A stretch of DNA of 13,880 nucleotides from DATAVB01 sp040414495 (GCA_040414495.1 JBEDUI010000035.1:1-13880); one strand, 5' to 3'. Shown: positions 1 to 7,854, counted from the first letter of the stretch. Numbers and translations are program-made. The notes: generated from the sequence alone by a model not told the origin.

Positions 1-251
1 GGGCTCCAGCTTGAGACGTTGCAGGAATTCAGCCAGCCTGACATGTATAGCGGCCTCGGATCAGGAGCGGCCAAGATTCCCGCGAGTTATCTCGTAAGCG
101 CGCGCCTGCCTCATTCGTGAACGGCCTCGCAGGTATTTGCACGCCTCTCAGCGCGTGCCGGCCGCTAGCGTCGCCCCGACAGTCCCGGGAGGCACATGCT
201 GGCCGAGACGCAGCGGGATCACGATACAGCGCTCCCGCTTGTCAGGCGTGG
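1..251. other. Left-edge stretch with no supported gene
   Basis: No convincing gene is visible. A + strand frame is open from base 1 to a TGA at 118-120 (39 codons, no start in the window). It could be the 3' end of a gene cut by the window edge, but I recognise no motif in it. Downstream of the tRNA on the minus strand, 7-bp inverted arms at 212-218 and 233-239 could form a hairpin, without a following T-run. Confidence 0.3.
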
Positions 252-324
252 AGCCAGCGAGGGGACTTGAACCCCTAACCGCCCGATTACAAGTCGGGTG
301 CGCTACCAATTGCGCCACGCTGGC
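252..324 (-). tRNA. tRNA-Thr (anticodon UGU)
   Basis: Read on the minus strand, this 73-base segment folds as a cloverleaf. The acceptor arms are GCCAGCG and CGCTGGC, with discriminator T at 252. The anticodon stem is CCCGA/TCGGG around the loop CTTGTAA, which gives anticodon TGT and reads the Thr codon ACA. The T arm contains GGTTCAAGTCC. No CCA is encoded at the 3' end, as is common in actinobacteria. It is divergent from the polymerase gene at 400. Confidence 0.96.
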
Positions 325-333
325 ATTTCCCGC

Positions 334-339
334 AGCCTA
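334..339 (-). promoter_or_regulatory. -10 element of the tRNA-Thr promoter
   Basis: The minus strand carries TAGGCT about 10 bases before the mature 5' end of the tRNA, the right place for a short unprocessed leader. The surrounding 13-mer, CCGCTAGGCTGCG on the minus strand (331-343), recurs exactly at 7898-7910 in front of the helix-turn-helix gene, which supports both as promoters. A TTGACC at 360-365 resembles a -35 element, but the 20-base spacer is longer than usual. Confidence 0.5.
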
Positions 340-399
340 GCGGCCGCGGCGGCACGGTGGGTCAACGGGACTGTCCGAGCCATCGTCGATGATTGTTCC

Positions 400-2037
400 A
401 TGCGCATCGTCGTGGTACCGGCCGAGCGGGGTGCCGGCACCCTCCAAGCGCTCGACGACGCCGGCCAGCCAACCGGTCCTCAAGAGCACACCGACGACCT
501 GAGCGCCGCCATCCGTCAGCATGAGGCCGACCGTCCACGGTGGATCTGGGCCGACACCGCCCGGATCTATCCGGGCCTGCTGAAGCAAGGCGTCACAGTC
601 CAACGGGCCTACGACATAGGACTGGCCGAGGCGGCGCTCCTCGGCTACGCGGGGCGATGGGGCGAGCCGACCGGACTGGCCGCGATCTGGGCCCGGGCCC
701 ACGGCGAAGAGCCACCGGCCGACGAGCAGCCCACGCCCGAGGACGACCAGCCGCGCCTCTTCGACGACGAACCAACCAACCGCGATTTCGACCCGTTGGA
801 AGCCACGATCGCCGCGTACCAAGCCCAACGCGAGCCCCCGGCCCAACCAAAAGCGTACGAACCCACACAGGTCACCCGCCGCCAACTCGACCTGATGATC
901 GCCGCGGACTCGGCCGGCGCGCTCGCCGCGGCCGAGATGTCCCGGACCGGCCTGCCCTGGCGCGCCGACGTACACGACCAGATTCTCACCGAAGCCCTCG
1001 GTCCGCGCCCGCCCGCGCACGGACGCCCGACCAAGCTGCAGGCCCTGGCCGACGAGGTCGCGGCCAAGCTGCAGACCCCGCGGCTCAACCCCGATTCCGC
1101 GGCCGAGGTCATCCGGGCCTTCCACCGCGCCGGCCTGCCCCTGGAGACGACCCGGGCCTGGGAGCTCAAACGCCTCGACCACCCGGCGGTCGAGCCGTTG
1201 CTGGCGTACAAGTCGCTGGCCCGGCTCTTCACCGCCAACGGCTGGGCGTGGCGCGACGCCTGGGTAAAGGACGGCCGGTTCCGTCCCGAGTACGTGGCCG
1301 CAGCCGTCGTCTCCGGTCGGTGGGCGACCCGCGGCGGCGGCGCCCTGCAGATCCCGAAGGCGGTACGCGCGGCCGTGATCGCCGAACCCGGGCACCGGCT
1401 CGTGGTCGCCGACGCGCAGCAGCTGGAGCCGCGGGTCCTGGCCGCCCTCTCGCGCGACGACGGCATGGCCAAAGCGGCGGCGCACGGCGACCTGTACGCC
1501 GCGCTGGCCGAACAGTCCTTCCGCGGCGATCGGGCCCAGGCCAAGGTCGGTCTGCTCTCGGCCATGTACGGTGGGGCGACGCCGGCCCTGGCGACCTTGC
1601 GCCGCAGCTACCCGGCCGCCCTCGCCCTGCTGGAAAAGGCCGCTACGACAGGCGAATCCGGTGGCATCGTCCGTTCGGTACTCGGCCGTACGTGCCCGGC
1701 GGCGCGGCCGGGCTGGGACGCCGGCCCGGAGCGGCAGGCCATGCAGAAAGCACGCGACCGTGGCCGGTTCACCCGCAACTTCGTCATCCAGGCCTCGGCC
1801 GCCGATTGGGCCGCCGTACTGCTCGCGCTGCTTCGGACCAGCCTGCCGGACGGGGCCGAGCTGGTGTTCTTCCAGCACGACGAGGTAGTGGTGCACGCCC
1901 CGACTGAGCAGGCCCAGGCCGCCGCCGATGCGGTCGACCAGGCCGCGGTCCAGGCGACGCGGCTGGTGCTGGGTGACACTCCCGTACGGCTGCTGCTGAG
2001 CACCGCGATCGTCGAGAGCTACGCCGAAGCCAAGTAG
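400..2037 (+). CDS. Family-A DNA polymerase-like protein (PolA paralogue)
   Basis: This 545-residue protein matches the actinobacterial proteins annotated as bifunctional 3'-5' exonuclease/DNA polymerase. The family-A palm and fingers motifs are visible. Motif A is DAQQLEPR, with the metal-binding Asp at 338 and the Glu at 343. The O-helix has R378, K382 and Y390 in the Rx3K...YG pattern. Motif C is QHDEVV, with H493, D494 and E495. The position equal to Phe762 of E. coli Pol I (K+4) is Leu. The N-terminal 180 residues show no DxE exonuclease motif and no 5' nuclease domain, and hold an acidic, Pro-rich stretch near residues 105-145. The open frame extends upstream into the tRNA, so ATG 400 (MRIVVV) is the chosen start. 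It is probably an accessory or repair polymerase; the main PolA would be elsewhere. Confidence 0.88.
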   Translation: MRIVVVPAERGAGTLQALDDAGQPTGPQEHTDDLSAAIRQHEADRPRWIWADTARIYPGLLKQGVTVQRAYDIGLAEAALLGYAGRWGEPTGLAAIWARAHGEEPPADEQPTPEDDQPRLFDDEPTNRDFDPLEATIAAYQAQREPPAQPKAYEPTQVTRRQLDLMIAADSAGALAAAEMSRTGLPWRADVHDQILTEALGPRPPAHGRPTKLQALADEVAAKLQTPRLNPDSAAEVIRAFHRAGLPLETTRAWELKRLDHPAVEPLLAYKSLARLFTANGWAWRDAWVKDGRFRPEYVAAAVVSGRWATRGGGALQIPKAVRAAVIAEPGHRLVVADAQQLEPRVLAALSRDDGMAKAAAHGDLYAALAEQSFRGDRAQAKVGLLSAMYGGATPALATLRRSYPAALALLEKAATTGESGGIVRSVLGRTCPAARPGWDAGPERQAMQKARDRGRFTRNFVIQASAADWAAVLLALLRTSLPDGAELVFFQHDEVVVHAPTEQAQAAADAVDQAAVQATRLVLGDTPVRLLLSTAIVESYAEAK

Positions 2038-2066
2038 ATCAATGCCCGAAAAGCGGCTTTACGTTA

Positions 2067-2158
2067 TTGAAACGTGTCAACTATTCCGTCCGGACGTGGA
2101 CATCAAAGTGACTAAGGCATCACGAACTCGTGACGAGAGCCCGTATTTCCTCTATGTT
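2067..2158 (+). promoter_or_regulatory. Putative promoter and operators of the ABC ATPase gene
   Basis: The 186-base gap before the ATPase gene holds two dyads. TTGAAACGTGTCAA at 2067-2080 is an imperfect palindrome. TCACGA-AC-TCGTGA at 2120-2133 is perfect over 6-bp arms. A possible sigma-70 promoter is GTGACG (2130-2135), a 17-base spacer, and TATGTT (2153-2158), so the second dyad would overlap the -35 element. A repressor site controlling sugar-transport ATPase expression is an inference; I see no known consensus that names the regulator. Confidence 0.35.
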
Positions 2159-2223
2159 GTGCCCACGTCTCACATCGTCGCGGCGCGTTATATCAGCGCG
2201 ACCGCATACCCGAAGGGACCCTC

Positions 2224-3309
2224 ATGGCAGAGGTTGCGTACGTCAACGCCACGCGGATCTATCCCGGCAACCCGACTCCGGCTGTCAACAAGCTGAACCT
2301 GGACATCCAGGATGGCGAGTTTGTCGTGCTGGTCGGGCCGTCTGGTTCCGGAAAGACCACAGCGTTGCGGATGCTCGCCGGACTCGAAGATATCGACGAA
2401 GGTGAAGTGCAGATCGGCGGCCAGGATGTTTCCAACAAGCCGCCAAAAGACCGCGACATTGCAATGGTCTTCCAGAACTACGCTCTGTATCCGCACATGA
2501 CGGTTGCGGACAACATGGGTTTCGCGTTGAAACTCAAGGGCGTCAACAAAACCGAGCGTGCGCAGCGGGTTCGCGAGGCCGCCAAGCTCCTCGACCTAGA
2601 GCCCTACCTCGACCGTAAGCCGAAGGCTCTCTCCGGTGGTCAGCGGCAGCGTGTCGCCATGGGTCGCGCGATCGTGCGTGAGCCCGCGGTGTTCCTCATG
2701 GACGAGCCACTGTCCAACTTGGACGCCAAGCTCCGCGTCGAGACCCGCGCGAACATTGCCGCGCTGCAGGCCCGACTCGCCACCACCACGGTCTACGTCA
2801 CCCACGACCAGACCGAGGCTATGACGATGGGTCACCGGGTGGCCGTCCTCAAGGACGGTCTGCTGCAGCAGTGCGACACCCCGCGCGTTCTCTACGACAC
2901 CCCGCAGAACGCGTTCGTCGCCGGGTTTATCGGCTCGCCGGCCATGAACCTCAAGACGGTGCCGCTGACCAACGGTGGCGCGCAGATGGGTTCGTACTCG
3001 GTTCAGCTGCCTAAGCCGATCCTCGATGCGGCCGGGGCGAAGAACCTGTCCGAGGTCATCGTCGGTGTCCGCCCTGAGGGCTACTCGCTCACCTCCGACC
3101 CCAACGGCATCGCGCTGAAGGTCGACCTGGTGGAAGAGCTCGGCGCCGACGCCTACGTTTACGGCACCACCGACCTCGGCGATGACGAGAAGTTCGTCGT
3201 CCGGGTCGACGGCCGGGTTCCGCCGAGCATGGGTTCGACGGTCCGCCTCGCGATCGACACCGAGCACGTGCACGTGTTCGCGCCGGAGTCGGGCGAGCGC
3301 CTCGGCTAG
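2224..3309 (+). CDS. Sugar ABC transporter ATP-binding protein, MsiK/UgpC/SugC type
   Basis: This 361-residue protein hydrolyses ATP to drive carbohydrate import, acting on the cytoplasmic face of a permease pair. Walker A is GPSGSGKTT (38-46), the Q-loop Gln is at 84, the signature is LSGGQ (136-140), Walker B is VFLMDE (156-161) and the H-loop His is at 194. After about residue 235 comes the C-terminal TOBE/OB regulatory domain typical of MalK relatives. GAAGGGA at 2212-2218 is a good ribosome site 5 bases before ATG 2224. No permease or binding-protein gene adjoins it. In streptomycetes the orphan ATPase MsiK energises several different sugar permeases, and that role fits here. The gene symbol varies between msiK, ugpC and sugC. 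Codon use is typical of a well-expressed actinobacterial gene. Confidence 0.95.
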   Translation: MAEVAYVNATRIYPGNPTPAVNKLNLDIQDGEFVVLVGPSGSGKTTALRMLAGLEDIDEGEVQIGGQDVSNKPPKDRDIAMVFQNYALYPHMTVADNMGFALKLKGVNKTERAQRVREAAKLLDLEPYLDRKPKALSGGQRQRVAMGRAIVREPAVFLMDEPLSNLDAKLRVETRANIAALQARLATTTVYVTHDQTEAMTMGHRVAVLKDGLLQQCDTPRVLYDTPQNAFVAGFIGSPAMNLKTVPLTNGGAQMGSYSVQLPKPILDAAGAKNLSEVIVGVRPEGYSLTSDPNGIALKVDLVEELGADAYVYGTTDLGDDEKFVVRVDGRVPPSMGSTVRLAIDTEHVHVFAPESGERLG

Positions 3310-3322
3310 AGTTTCAGCACGC

Positions 3323-3368
3323 AACTGCGGCCCGATTCGACTTTTCGAATCGGGCCGCAGTTATTTTT
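3323..3368 (+). terminator. Strong rho-independent terminator of the ABC ATPase gene
   Basis: A perfect 17-bp stem (3323-3339 paired with 3346-3362) encloses a 6-base loop and is followed directly by ATTTTT. It starts 14 bases after the ATPase stop codon. The T-run favours + strand transcripts. The same hairpin also lies just past the stop codon of the convergent VOC gene at 3368, but no T-run follows it in that direction. Confidence 0.93.
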
Positions 3369-4129
3369 CAGCTCTCGGGCAGCGTGACAATCGAGAATCG
3401 CGCACCCCACGGGTCCTCGCACGCGGCCATCCGACCGTACGGCGAGTCCTCGGGTTCGTTGATGATTTTTCCGTTCCGTTCGGCGACCCGCGTAGCGGCC
3501 TTGTCGACCTCGTCCACCGAGAAATACGGTAACCAGTAGGCGGATTCTCCTGGCGAGCGCATTCTGCCGCCGACCTGGTTCTCGCCCAGCTTGAATACGG
3601 CGTAATCCACGGTCGTGCCGTCGCCGACCTGGTCGAATTCGTACGGGAACAATTTCCGGTAAAAGGCGTCCGACGTTTCCGGGTCGGGCGTACGCAGTTC
3701 GTTCCACGTCATCGCGCCCGGCTCGTGCATCAGCTCGGCTCCGGCATACCCGGCGGCCTGCCAGAATCCAATTGCCGCACCGGTCGGGTCGACGACCACC
3801 GCCAGCCGACCCCGCTCCGGTATCTCCATCGGCTCGGCCACGACGCGGGCACCGGCCTTTTGCGCTGCCTGTACGGTCGCGTCCAGGTTGTCAGTCGACA
3901 GCAGGGTCTGCCAGGCGATCGGAGCGTCCGGGTCGTCCGGTCGCGGCACAATTCCCGCCACGGCGTGGCCCTGTTTGACACACAGCACGTACTGCTCCGC
4001 TCCCTGGCCCATGGTCTGGAAATCCCAGCCGAATATTGTTCCGTAAAACCGCTGCGCCGCCTCAATATCCGGCGCGAGCAATGTCACCCAGTTCGGTCTA
4101 CCTGCTTCGTAATGTGTCTGCTCGGGCAT
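3368..4129 (-). CDS. Double-domain VOC (glyoxalase-fold) protein, TB27.3/Cfp30B-like, copy 2
   Basis: This 253-residue protein has two vicinal-oxygen-chelate domains in tandem, roughly residues 10-120 and 130-250. Each has the paired pattern of a WVTL or WNEL strand, a FY helix (AQRFYGTIFGW; AFYRKLFPYE) and a closing DPxGAxxGxW or DPWGARFSIV strand. The whole resembles M. tuberculosis TB27.3 (Rv0577). The family includes glyoxalases, dioxygenases and drug-binding proteins, so the substrate cannot be read from sequence. The open frame runs back to 4201 inside the upstream gene. ATG 4129 is preferred because GGGGG lies 8 bases before it and because MPEQTHYEAG aligns with the start of copy 1. 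It follows copy 1 after 17 bases, so the two are surely co-transcribed. Confidence 0.85.
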   Translation of the reverse strand: MPEQTHYEAGRPNWVTLLAPDIEAAQRFYGTIFGWDFQTMGQGAEQYVLCVKQGHAVAGIVPRPDDPDAPIAWQTLLSTDNLDATVQAAQKAGARVVAEPMEIPERGRLAVVVDPTGAAIGFWQAAGYAGAELMHEPGAMTWNELRTPDPETSDAFYRKLFPYEFDQVGDGTTVDYAVFKLGENQVGGRMRSPGESAYWLPYFSVDEVDKAATRVAERNGKIINEPEDSPYGRMAACEDPWGARFSIVTLPES

Positions 4130-4146
4130 GTGCAGCACCCCCGTGC

Positions 4147-4911
4147 TCAGCCCTGCGGCGGCGTAATAATGGCGAAATCGGCGCCCCACGGATCCCGGCA
4201 CGGCGCCAGCCGTCCGTACGGGGAATCCATCGGTCCATTCAGGACAGTGCCGGCCTGTTCGCCGACCCGCTGGGCGACCTTGTCGACGTCGTCAACCGCG
4301 AAATACGGCAGCCAGTGCGCCGGCATGTCGGCGGTGGCGCGCATCCGGCCGGCGACCTGGTCCTTGCCAATCCGCAAAACCGCATAATCGAAATCCTGGC
4401 CGTCCCCTACCTGCTCGAGTTCGTACGGGAAAAGCCGCTGATAGAAGGCGTCTGCCGCTTTGGCATCCGGCGTGTGCAGTTCATTCCAGATCAACGTGTC
4501 CGGCTCGCGCACCAATTGCGCGCCTATATGCGCCTTGGCCTGCCACAGCCCAATGGGCGCGCCGGTGGGGTCGATGAGATACGCCATCCGACCCTGATCC
4601 ATGATGTCCATCGGCTCGACCGTGATAGTCGCGCCGGCCTCGCGCGCGGTCTGTACGGTCGCGTCCAGGTTGTCCGTTGCCAGATACGTATTCCATGTCG
4701 GCGGAGTGTCCTGGTCGGGTTGCCGTGGCATTATTCCTGCCACATTGCGTCCCTGCTTGCGACACATCGTGTAATAGCCGTACTCTGCCGGGCCGGTATC
4801 GAATTCCCAATTAAAAAGCCCGCCATAGAACGCTTTTGCCGGATCCAGATTAATCGTTGTCAGATCAACCCAGCTTGGCGTACCAGGCTCATAACGCTTG
4901 CGTTCGGCCAT
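4147..4911 (-). CDS. Double-domain VOC (glyoxalase-fold) protein, TB27.3/Cfp30B-like, copy 1
   Basis: This 254-residue protein is a paralogue of the next gene downstream, sharing motifs such as DNLDATVQ, DPTGA and FYxxLFPYE at matching positions. It is the closer of the two to M. tuberculosis TB27.3, with GLWQAKAHIGAQLV and IWNEL between its two VOC domains. ATG 4911 (MAERKRYEPG) is preferred over ATG 4926: GGGGG sits 8 bases upstream, the same spacing as in copy 2, and the N-termini then align. It is the first gene of a two-gene unit. A role in detoxification or small-molecule binding is a family-level guess. Confidence 0.86.
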   Translation of the reverse strand: MAERKRYEPGTPSWVDLTTINLDPAKAFYGGLFNWEFDTGPAEYGYYTMCRKQGRNVAGIMPRQPDQDTPPTWNTYLATDNLDATVQTAREAGATITVEPMDIMDQGRMAYLIDPTGAPIGLWQAKAHIGAQLVREPDTLIWNELHTPDAKAADAFYQRLFPYELEQVGDGQDFDYAVLRIGKDQVAGRMRATADMPAHWLPYFAVDDVDKVAQRVGEQAGTVLNGPMDSPYGRLAPCRDPWGADFAIITPPQG

Positions 4912-4965
4912 CAACAACACCCCCATTGTTGTGAGGCATCTATTGTCCGCGCATCGCGCGTCATG

Positions 4966-4971
4966 AGACTA
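4966..4971 (-). promoter_or_regulatory. Candidate -10 of the VOC gene pair
   Basis: TAGTCT on the minus strand fits the actinobacterial TANNNT pattern and lies about 55 bases before the VOC start at 4911. No good -35 is visible, so the call rests on the hexamer and its position. The rest of the 166-base gap (4912-5077) holds short GC-rich dyads, for example 5044-5060, but no clear terminator for rlmB. Confidence 0.28.
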
Positions 4972-5077
4972 GCGCCGAAAGGCGGCCCTGACCCGGGTGC
5001 GGTCAGCGCAGGACCGCTTTTCTCGACGCGCGTCGGTCCGATTCTGTCCAATCCGGACAGTCCGTTGCTTTTCGGTC

Positions 5078-6025
5078 TCAGTCCGATTCGGACAGGCGAC
5101 GACGGCGGGCGACCTCGGCCAGGGCAACCCCGGCCGCGACGGAAGCGTTCAACGATTCAGCCGCATCGCTGATCGGGATCGAGACGAGCAGGTCGCAGCT
5201 CTCGCCGACGAGCCGGGACAGTCCACGCCCTTCGGAGCCGACGACCAGACACAGTGGATCGGTCGCGACCTCGAGGTCGTCGAGGCTGGTCTTCGCGTCG
5301 GCATCCAGCCCGACCACGGTGAGACCGGCCTTCTGGTACGCGGTGAGCGTACGGGTCAGGTTGGTCGCGCGGGCCACCGGAAGGCGGGCCGCCGCGCCGG
5401 CGCTGGTGCGCCAGGCCGACGCCGTCATGCCCGACGCGCGCCGCTCCGGCAGTACGACGCCTTGCGCGCCGAAGGCCGCCGCGGAACGTACGACCGCGCC
5501 AAGGTTGCGCGGGTCGGTGACGCCATCCAGCGCGACGATCAGCGGCGTCCCCTCGCCGGTCAGCAGGTCGTCAGGGTGCGCGTACTCGTACGGCGGCACC
5601 TGCAGGGCCAGGCCCTGATGCACGAGGCCGCCGGTGAGCCGATCCAGCTCGGGGCGGCTCACCTCCAGGATCGACAGATGCCGGTCGCCGGCCCGACGGA
5701 CCGCCTCGGCCACCCGTTCATCCACCTCGACACCGAGTGCGACGTAGAGCGCAGTCGCCGGCACCTTGGCCCGCATCGCTTCTACGACGGGGTTTCGGCC
5801 GACCAGCAGGTCGGGACTGTCCTTGACCTTCGGCGGGCGTTTGGCGGTCTGCTTCGCCGCCGCATTGGCCCGACGCTGCGCGGGATGGCCCGGCCGCATC
5901 TGCGCCGGCGGCGTCGCCCCGCGGCCTTCCAGCTTCTTACGGCCGTGCCCGCCGGTCCCGGCCTGCGGACCCTTTTTCTTGCTGACGTCGCGACGTGCAC
6001 CCTGGCGCCGGGAATTGCCGGCCAT
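5078..6025 (-). CDS. rlmB: 23S rRNA (guanosine-2'-O-)-methyltransferase RlmB (SpoU/TrmH family)
   Basis: This 315-residue SPOUT-class enzyme transfers methyl from S-adenosylmethionine to a ribose 2'-OH; in E. coli RlmB the target is G2251 of 23S rRNA. The first 70 residues are a basic, Gly/Ala/Lys-rich, probably disordered extension common in actinobacteria. A SpoU substrate-binding domain starts at VGRNPVVEAM (75-84). The knot motifs follow: motif 1 with N174 and R180 in DPRNLGAVVRS, motif 2 VVGSEGRGL (261-269, Glu 265), and motif 3 IPISDAAESLNAS (283-295). AGAGGA lies 7 bases before ATG 6025. It follows cysS by 43 bases on the same strand, the arrangement also found in M. tuberculosis (Rv3580c-Rv3579c), so the two are likely co-transcribed. 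Confidence 0.94.
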   Translation of the reverse strand: MAGNSRRQGARRDVSKKKGPQAGTGGHGRKKLEGRGATPPAQMRPGHPAQRRANAAAKQTAKRPPKVKDSPDLLVGRNPVVEAMRAKVPATALYVALGVEVDERVAEAVRRAGDRHLSILEVSRPELDRLTGGLVHQGLALQVPPYEYAHPDDLLTGEGTPLIVALDGVTDPRNLGAVVRSAAAFGAQGVVLPERRASGMTASAWRTSAGAAARLPVARATNLTRTLTAYQKAGLTVVGLDADAKTSLDDLEVATDPLCLVVGSEGRGLSRLVGESCDLLVSIPISDAAESLNASVAAGVALAEVARRRRLSESD

Positions 6026-6068
6026 TGAACATTCCTCTCAGCAGTTCAAGCGTTACGGCGAGCGCGGA

Positions 6069-7472
6069 TCAGCCGTCGTGGCGTAACGACCAACGCGGGC
6101 CGGATGGCGTGTCCTCGACCGCAACGCCGGCTCGGCCGAGTTGGTCGCGGATCGCGTCGGCGGTGGCGAAATCCTTACGACCGCGGGCCGCCTGCCGCTG
6201 CTCCAACGCCAACGCGACCAGCGCGTCGACAACACCGGTCAGATCGTCGGCCGCGCCGGTCCGCCATTGCGGATCGTGCGGGTCGAGACCGAGCACCGCC
6301 AACATCGCGCGGATGGCGATCAACGATCCGCGGACCGTGTCCTTGTCCTGCTGGCTGAGCGCCTTGTTGCCCTCGCGTAGCACTTCGTGCACCGCCGCCA
6401 GCGCGCGCGGTACGGACAGGTCGTCGTCCATCGCGGTCACGAAATCCGCGCACAGCACGCCCTCGGCCGGATCGACCGCGCCGACCAGTTCGGTGGCCCG
6501 ATCGACAAAGCTTTCCAACCGGCGATATGCCGTAGCCGCTTCTTCCATGCCCTCGTCGGAAGCGCTGATCATGGAACGGTAGTGCGGCGCCACGAGGTAA
6601 TAGCGCAATTCCACCGGCCGTACCCGTTTGATCGCCTCGGTTACCAGCATCGAATTTCCCAGCGATTTCGACATCTTTTCGCCGGCCGCGTCGGTGACCC
6701 AGGCGTTGTGCAGCCAGTACGCGGCGAATCCGTTTCCCGCCGCCTGGGATTGCGCGATCTCATTCTCGTGATGGGGGAAAATCAGATCGATGCCGCCGCC
6801 GTGAATATCGAATTCCGGTCCGAGGTAGCGCTCGGACATCGCCGAGCACTCGATGTGCCAACCCGGCCGGCCCGGACCCCAGGGCGAATCCCAGGTCGGC
6901 TCGCCCGGCTTGGCCGACTTCCACAACGCGAAGTCGCGCGGGTCCCGCTTTCGGTCGTCAGTCTCGGTGTCGGCGGCTGGAACCATCGCGTCGGGCCGCT
7001 GCCCGGACAGCTTTCCGTACGTCGGCCAGGACGAGATCGAGAAATATACGTCGCCGCCTGCCGCATAAGCGTTGCCGGCGTCGATCAACCGCTGGATGAG
7101 CGCGTGGATCTCCGGAATGTGGCCGGTGGCCCGCGGTTCGATGGTCGGCGGGAGGCAGCCCAAGGCGTCGTAGGCAGCGGAGAATGCGCGCTCGTTGCGG
7201 TACGCAACCTCCCACGCCGGTACGCCTTCGTCGGCGGCCTTGGCGATCACCTTGTCCTCGACGTCGGTGACGTTCCGACAGAAGACGACCCGGTAGCCGG
7301 AGCGCGCCAACCAGCGCCGCAGCACGTCGAAGCTGACGCCACTGCGGATGTGGCCGATGTGCGGCGGCGACTGCACGGTGGCCCCACACAGGTAGATCGA
7401 GGCCACGCCCTGTTCACGCGACACGAAGTCGCGCACCGATCGGGTACCTGAGTCGTACAAGTGGAGGCTCAC
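6069..7472 (-). CDS. cysS: Cysteine--tRNA ligase
   Basis: This 467-residue class I synthetase charges tRNA-Cys. HIGH is at 38-41 and KMSKS at 266-270. The zinc ligands are C29, C209, H234 and E238, matching the E. coli enzyme (C28, C209, H234, E238). The region CGATVQSPPHIGH and the WSL-type C-terminus match the mycobacterial CysS form. The open frame continues upstream to 7586, across the stop region of the helix-turn-helix gene. GTG 7472 (VSLHLYDSG) is chosen because the family's N-terminus starts there and a TAGACT -10 element lies 7 bases before it, suggesting a leaderless message. rlmB follows. One oddity is the weak ribosome site, explained if the transcript begins at the GTG. Confidence 0.95.
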   Translation of the reverse strand: MSLHLYDSGTRSVRDFVSREQGVASIYLCGATVQSPPHIGHIRSGVSFDVLRRWLARSGYRVVFCRNVTDVEDKVIAKAADEGVPAWEVAYRNERAFSAAYDALGCLPPTIEPRATGHIPEIHALIQRLIDAGNAYAAGGDVYFSISSWPTYGKLSGQRPDAMVPAADTETDDRKRDPRDFALWKSAKPGEPTWDSPWGPGRPGWHIECSAMSERYLGPEFDIHGGGIDLIFPHHENEIAQSQAAGNGFAAYWLHNAWVTDAAGEKMSKSLGNSMLVTEAIKRVRPVELRYYLVAPHYRSMISASDEGMEEAATAYRRLESFVDRATELVGAVDPAEGVLCADFVTAMDDDLSVPRALAAVHEVLREGNKALSQQDKDTVRGSLIAIRAMLAVLGLDPHDPQWRTGAADDLTGVVDALVALALEQRQAARGRKDFATADAIRDQLGRAGVAVEDTPSGPRWSLRHDG

Positions 7473-7479
7473 GGCCCGC

Positions 7480-7485
7480 AGTCTA
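7480..7485 (-). promoter_or_regulatory. Putative leaderless promoter of cysS
   Basis: On the minus strand TAGACT is followed by 7 bases (GCGGGCC) and then the GTG of cysS at 7472. This TANNNT-N7-start spacing puts the transcription start at the initiation codon. It lies in the 40-base gap after the helix-turn-helix gene, so cysS may be read from here and also from upstream. No convincing -35 is visible. Confidence 0.5.
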
Positions 7486-7512
7486 GCGATCCGCGAGCCG
7501 GCACCTGCACGC

Positions 7513-7824
7513 TCAGCCGGCCTCGATGTAGGCGTCGCGCAGATAATCGTTGACGGCCTGCTCCGGGACGCGGAACGACCGTCCAATGCGGACTGCCGGC
7601 AGACCTCCGCCGTGCACGAGCCGGTACACCGTCATCTTCGAGACGCGCATCAACTCGGCAACCTCGGCCACAGTCAGCAGCTTCATCTGGGCCGGCCTGT
7701 TCTCGGGCGTCCCCGCGGATTCGACGGCGCGCGACTGTTTCCGCCGCGGCGCGTTGGAAGCCGATGCACGCGACCGTTCGGCCCGCGGCATGCCGGATTC
7801 CGGTACTTCGGAATGAGACGCCAT
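7513..7824 (-). CDS. Excisionase-family helix-turn-helix protein (Rv0500A-like)
   Basis: This 103-residue protein has a basic, Ser/Ala/Arg-rich N-terminal half and a C-terminal MerR/excisionase-type winged helix (about residues 48-97: LLTVAEVAELMRVSKMTVYR, then a wing with GLPAVRIGRSFRV). The domain and its position next to proC match M. tuberculosis Rv0500A. It probably binds DNA; the target is unknown. Actinobacteria keep this gene close to proC, but here the tiny ribosomal bTHX gene that follows it in mycobacteria is absent, and cysS comes next after 40 bases. ATG 7824 is chosen as the first start inside the predicted transcript (TSS near 7894); a shorter start at the MKLLTV methionine is possible. 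GAGGG lies about 12 bases upstream, a loose ribosome site. Confidence 0.82.
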   Translation of the reverse strand: MASHSEVPESGMPRAERSRASASNAPRRKQSRAVESAGTPENRPAQMKLLTVAEVAELMRVSKMTVYRLVHGGGLPAVRIGRSFRVPEQAVNDYLRDAYIEAG

Positions 7825-7854
7825 GGCACACACCAACCCTCGGCACGTGGCGGG

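Noticed and set aside
252..324. tRNA-Thr as an integration site for a mobile island
   Set aside because: No integrase, no duplicated tRNA 3' end and no insertion-sequence features are visible in the window.
137..340. Plus-strand open frame across the tRNA
   Set aside because: It overlaps the tRNA-Thr gene and has no family resemblance.
337..1896. Long minus-strand open frame (519 codons) opposite the polymerase gene
   Set aside because: It is a shadow caused by high GC at third positions; it lacks recognisable motifs, while the + strand frame has all family-A polymerase motifs.
4036..6028. Two long plus-strand frames (4036-5172 and 4997-6028)
   Set aside because: They lie opposite the VOC genes and rlmB, whose protein motifs are clear, and show no domain of their own.
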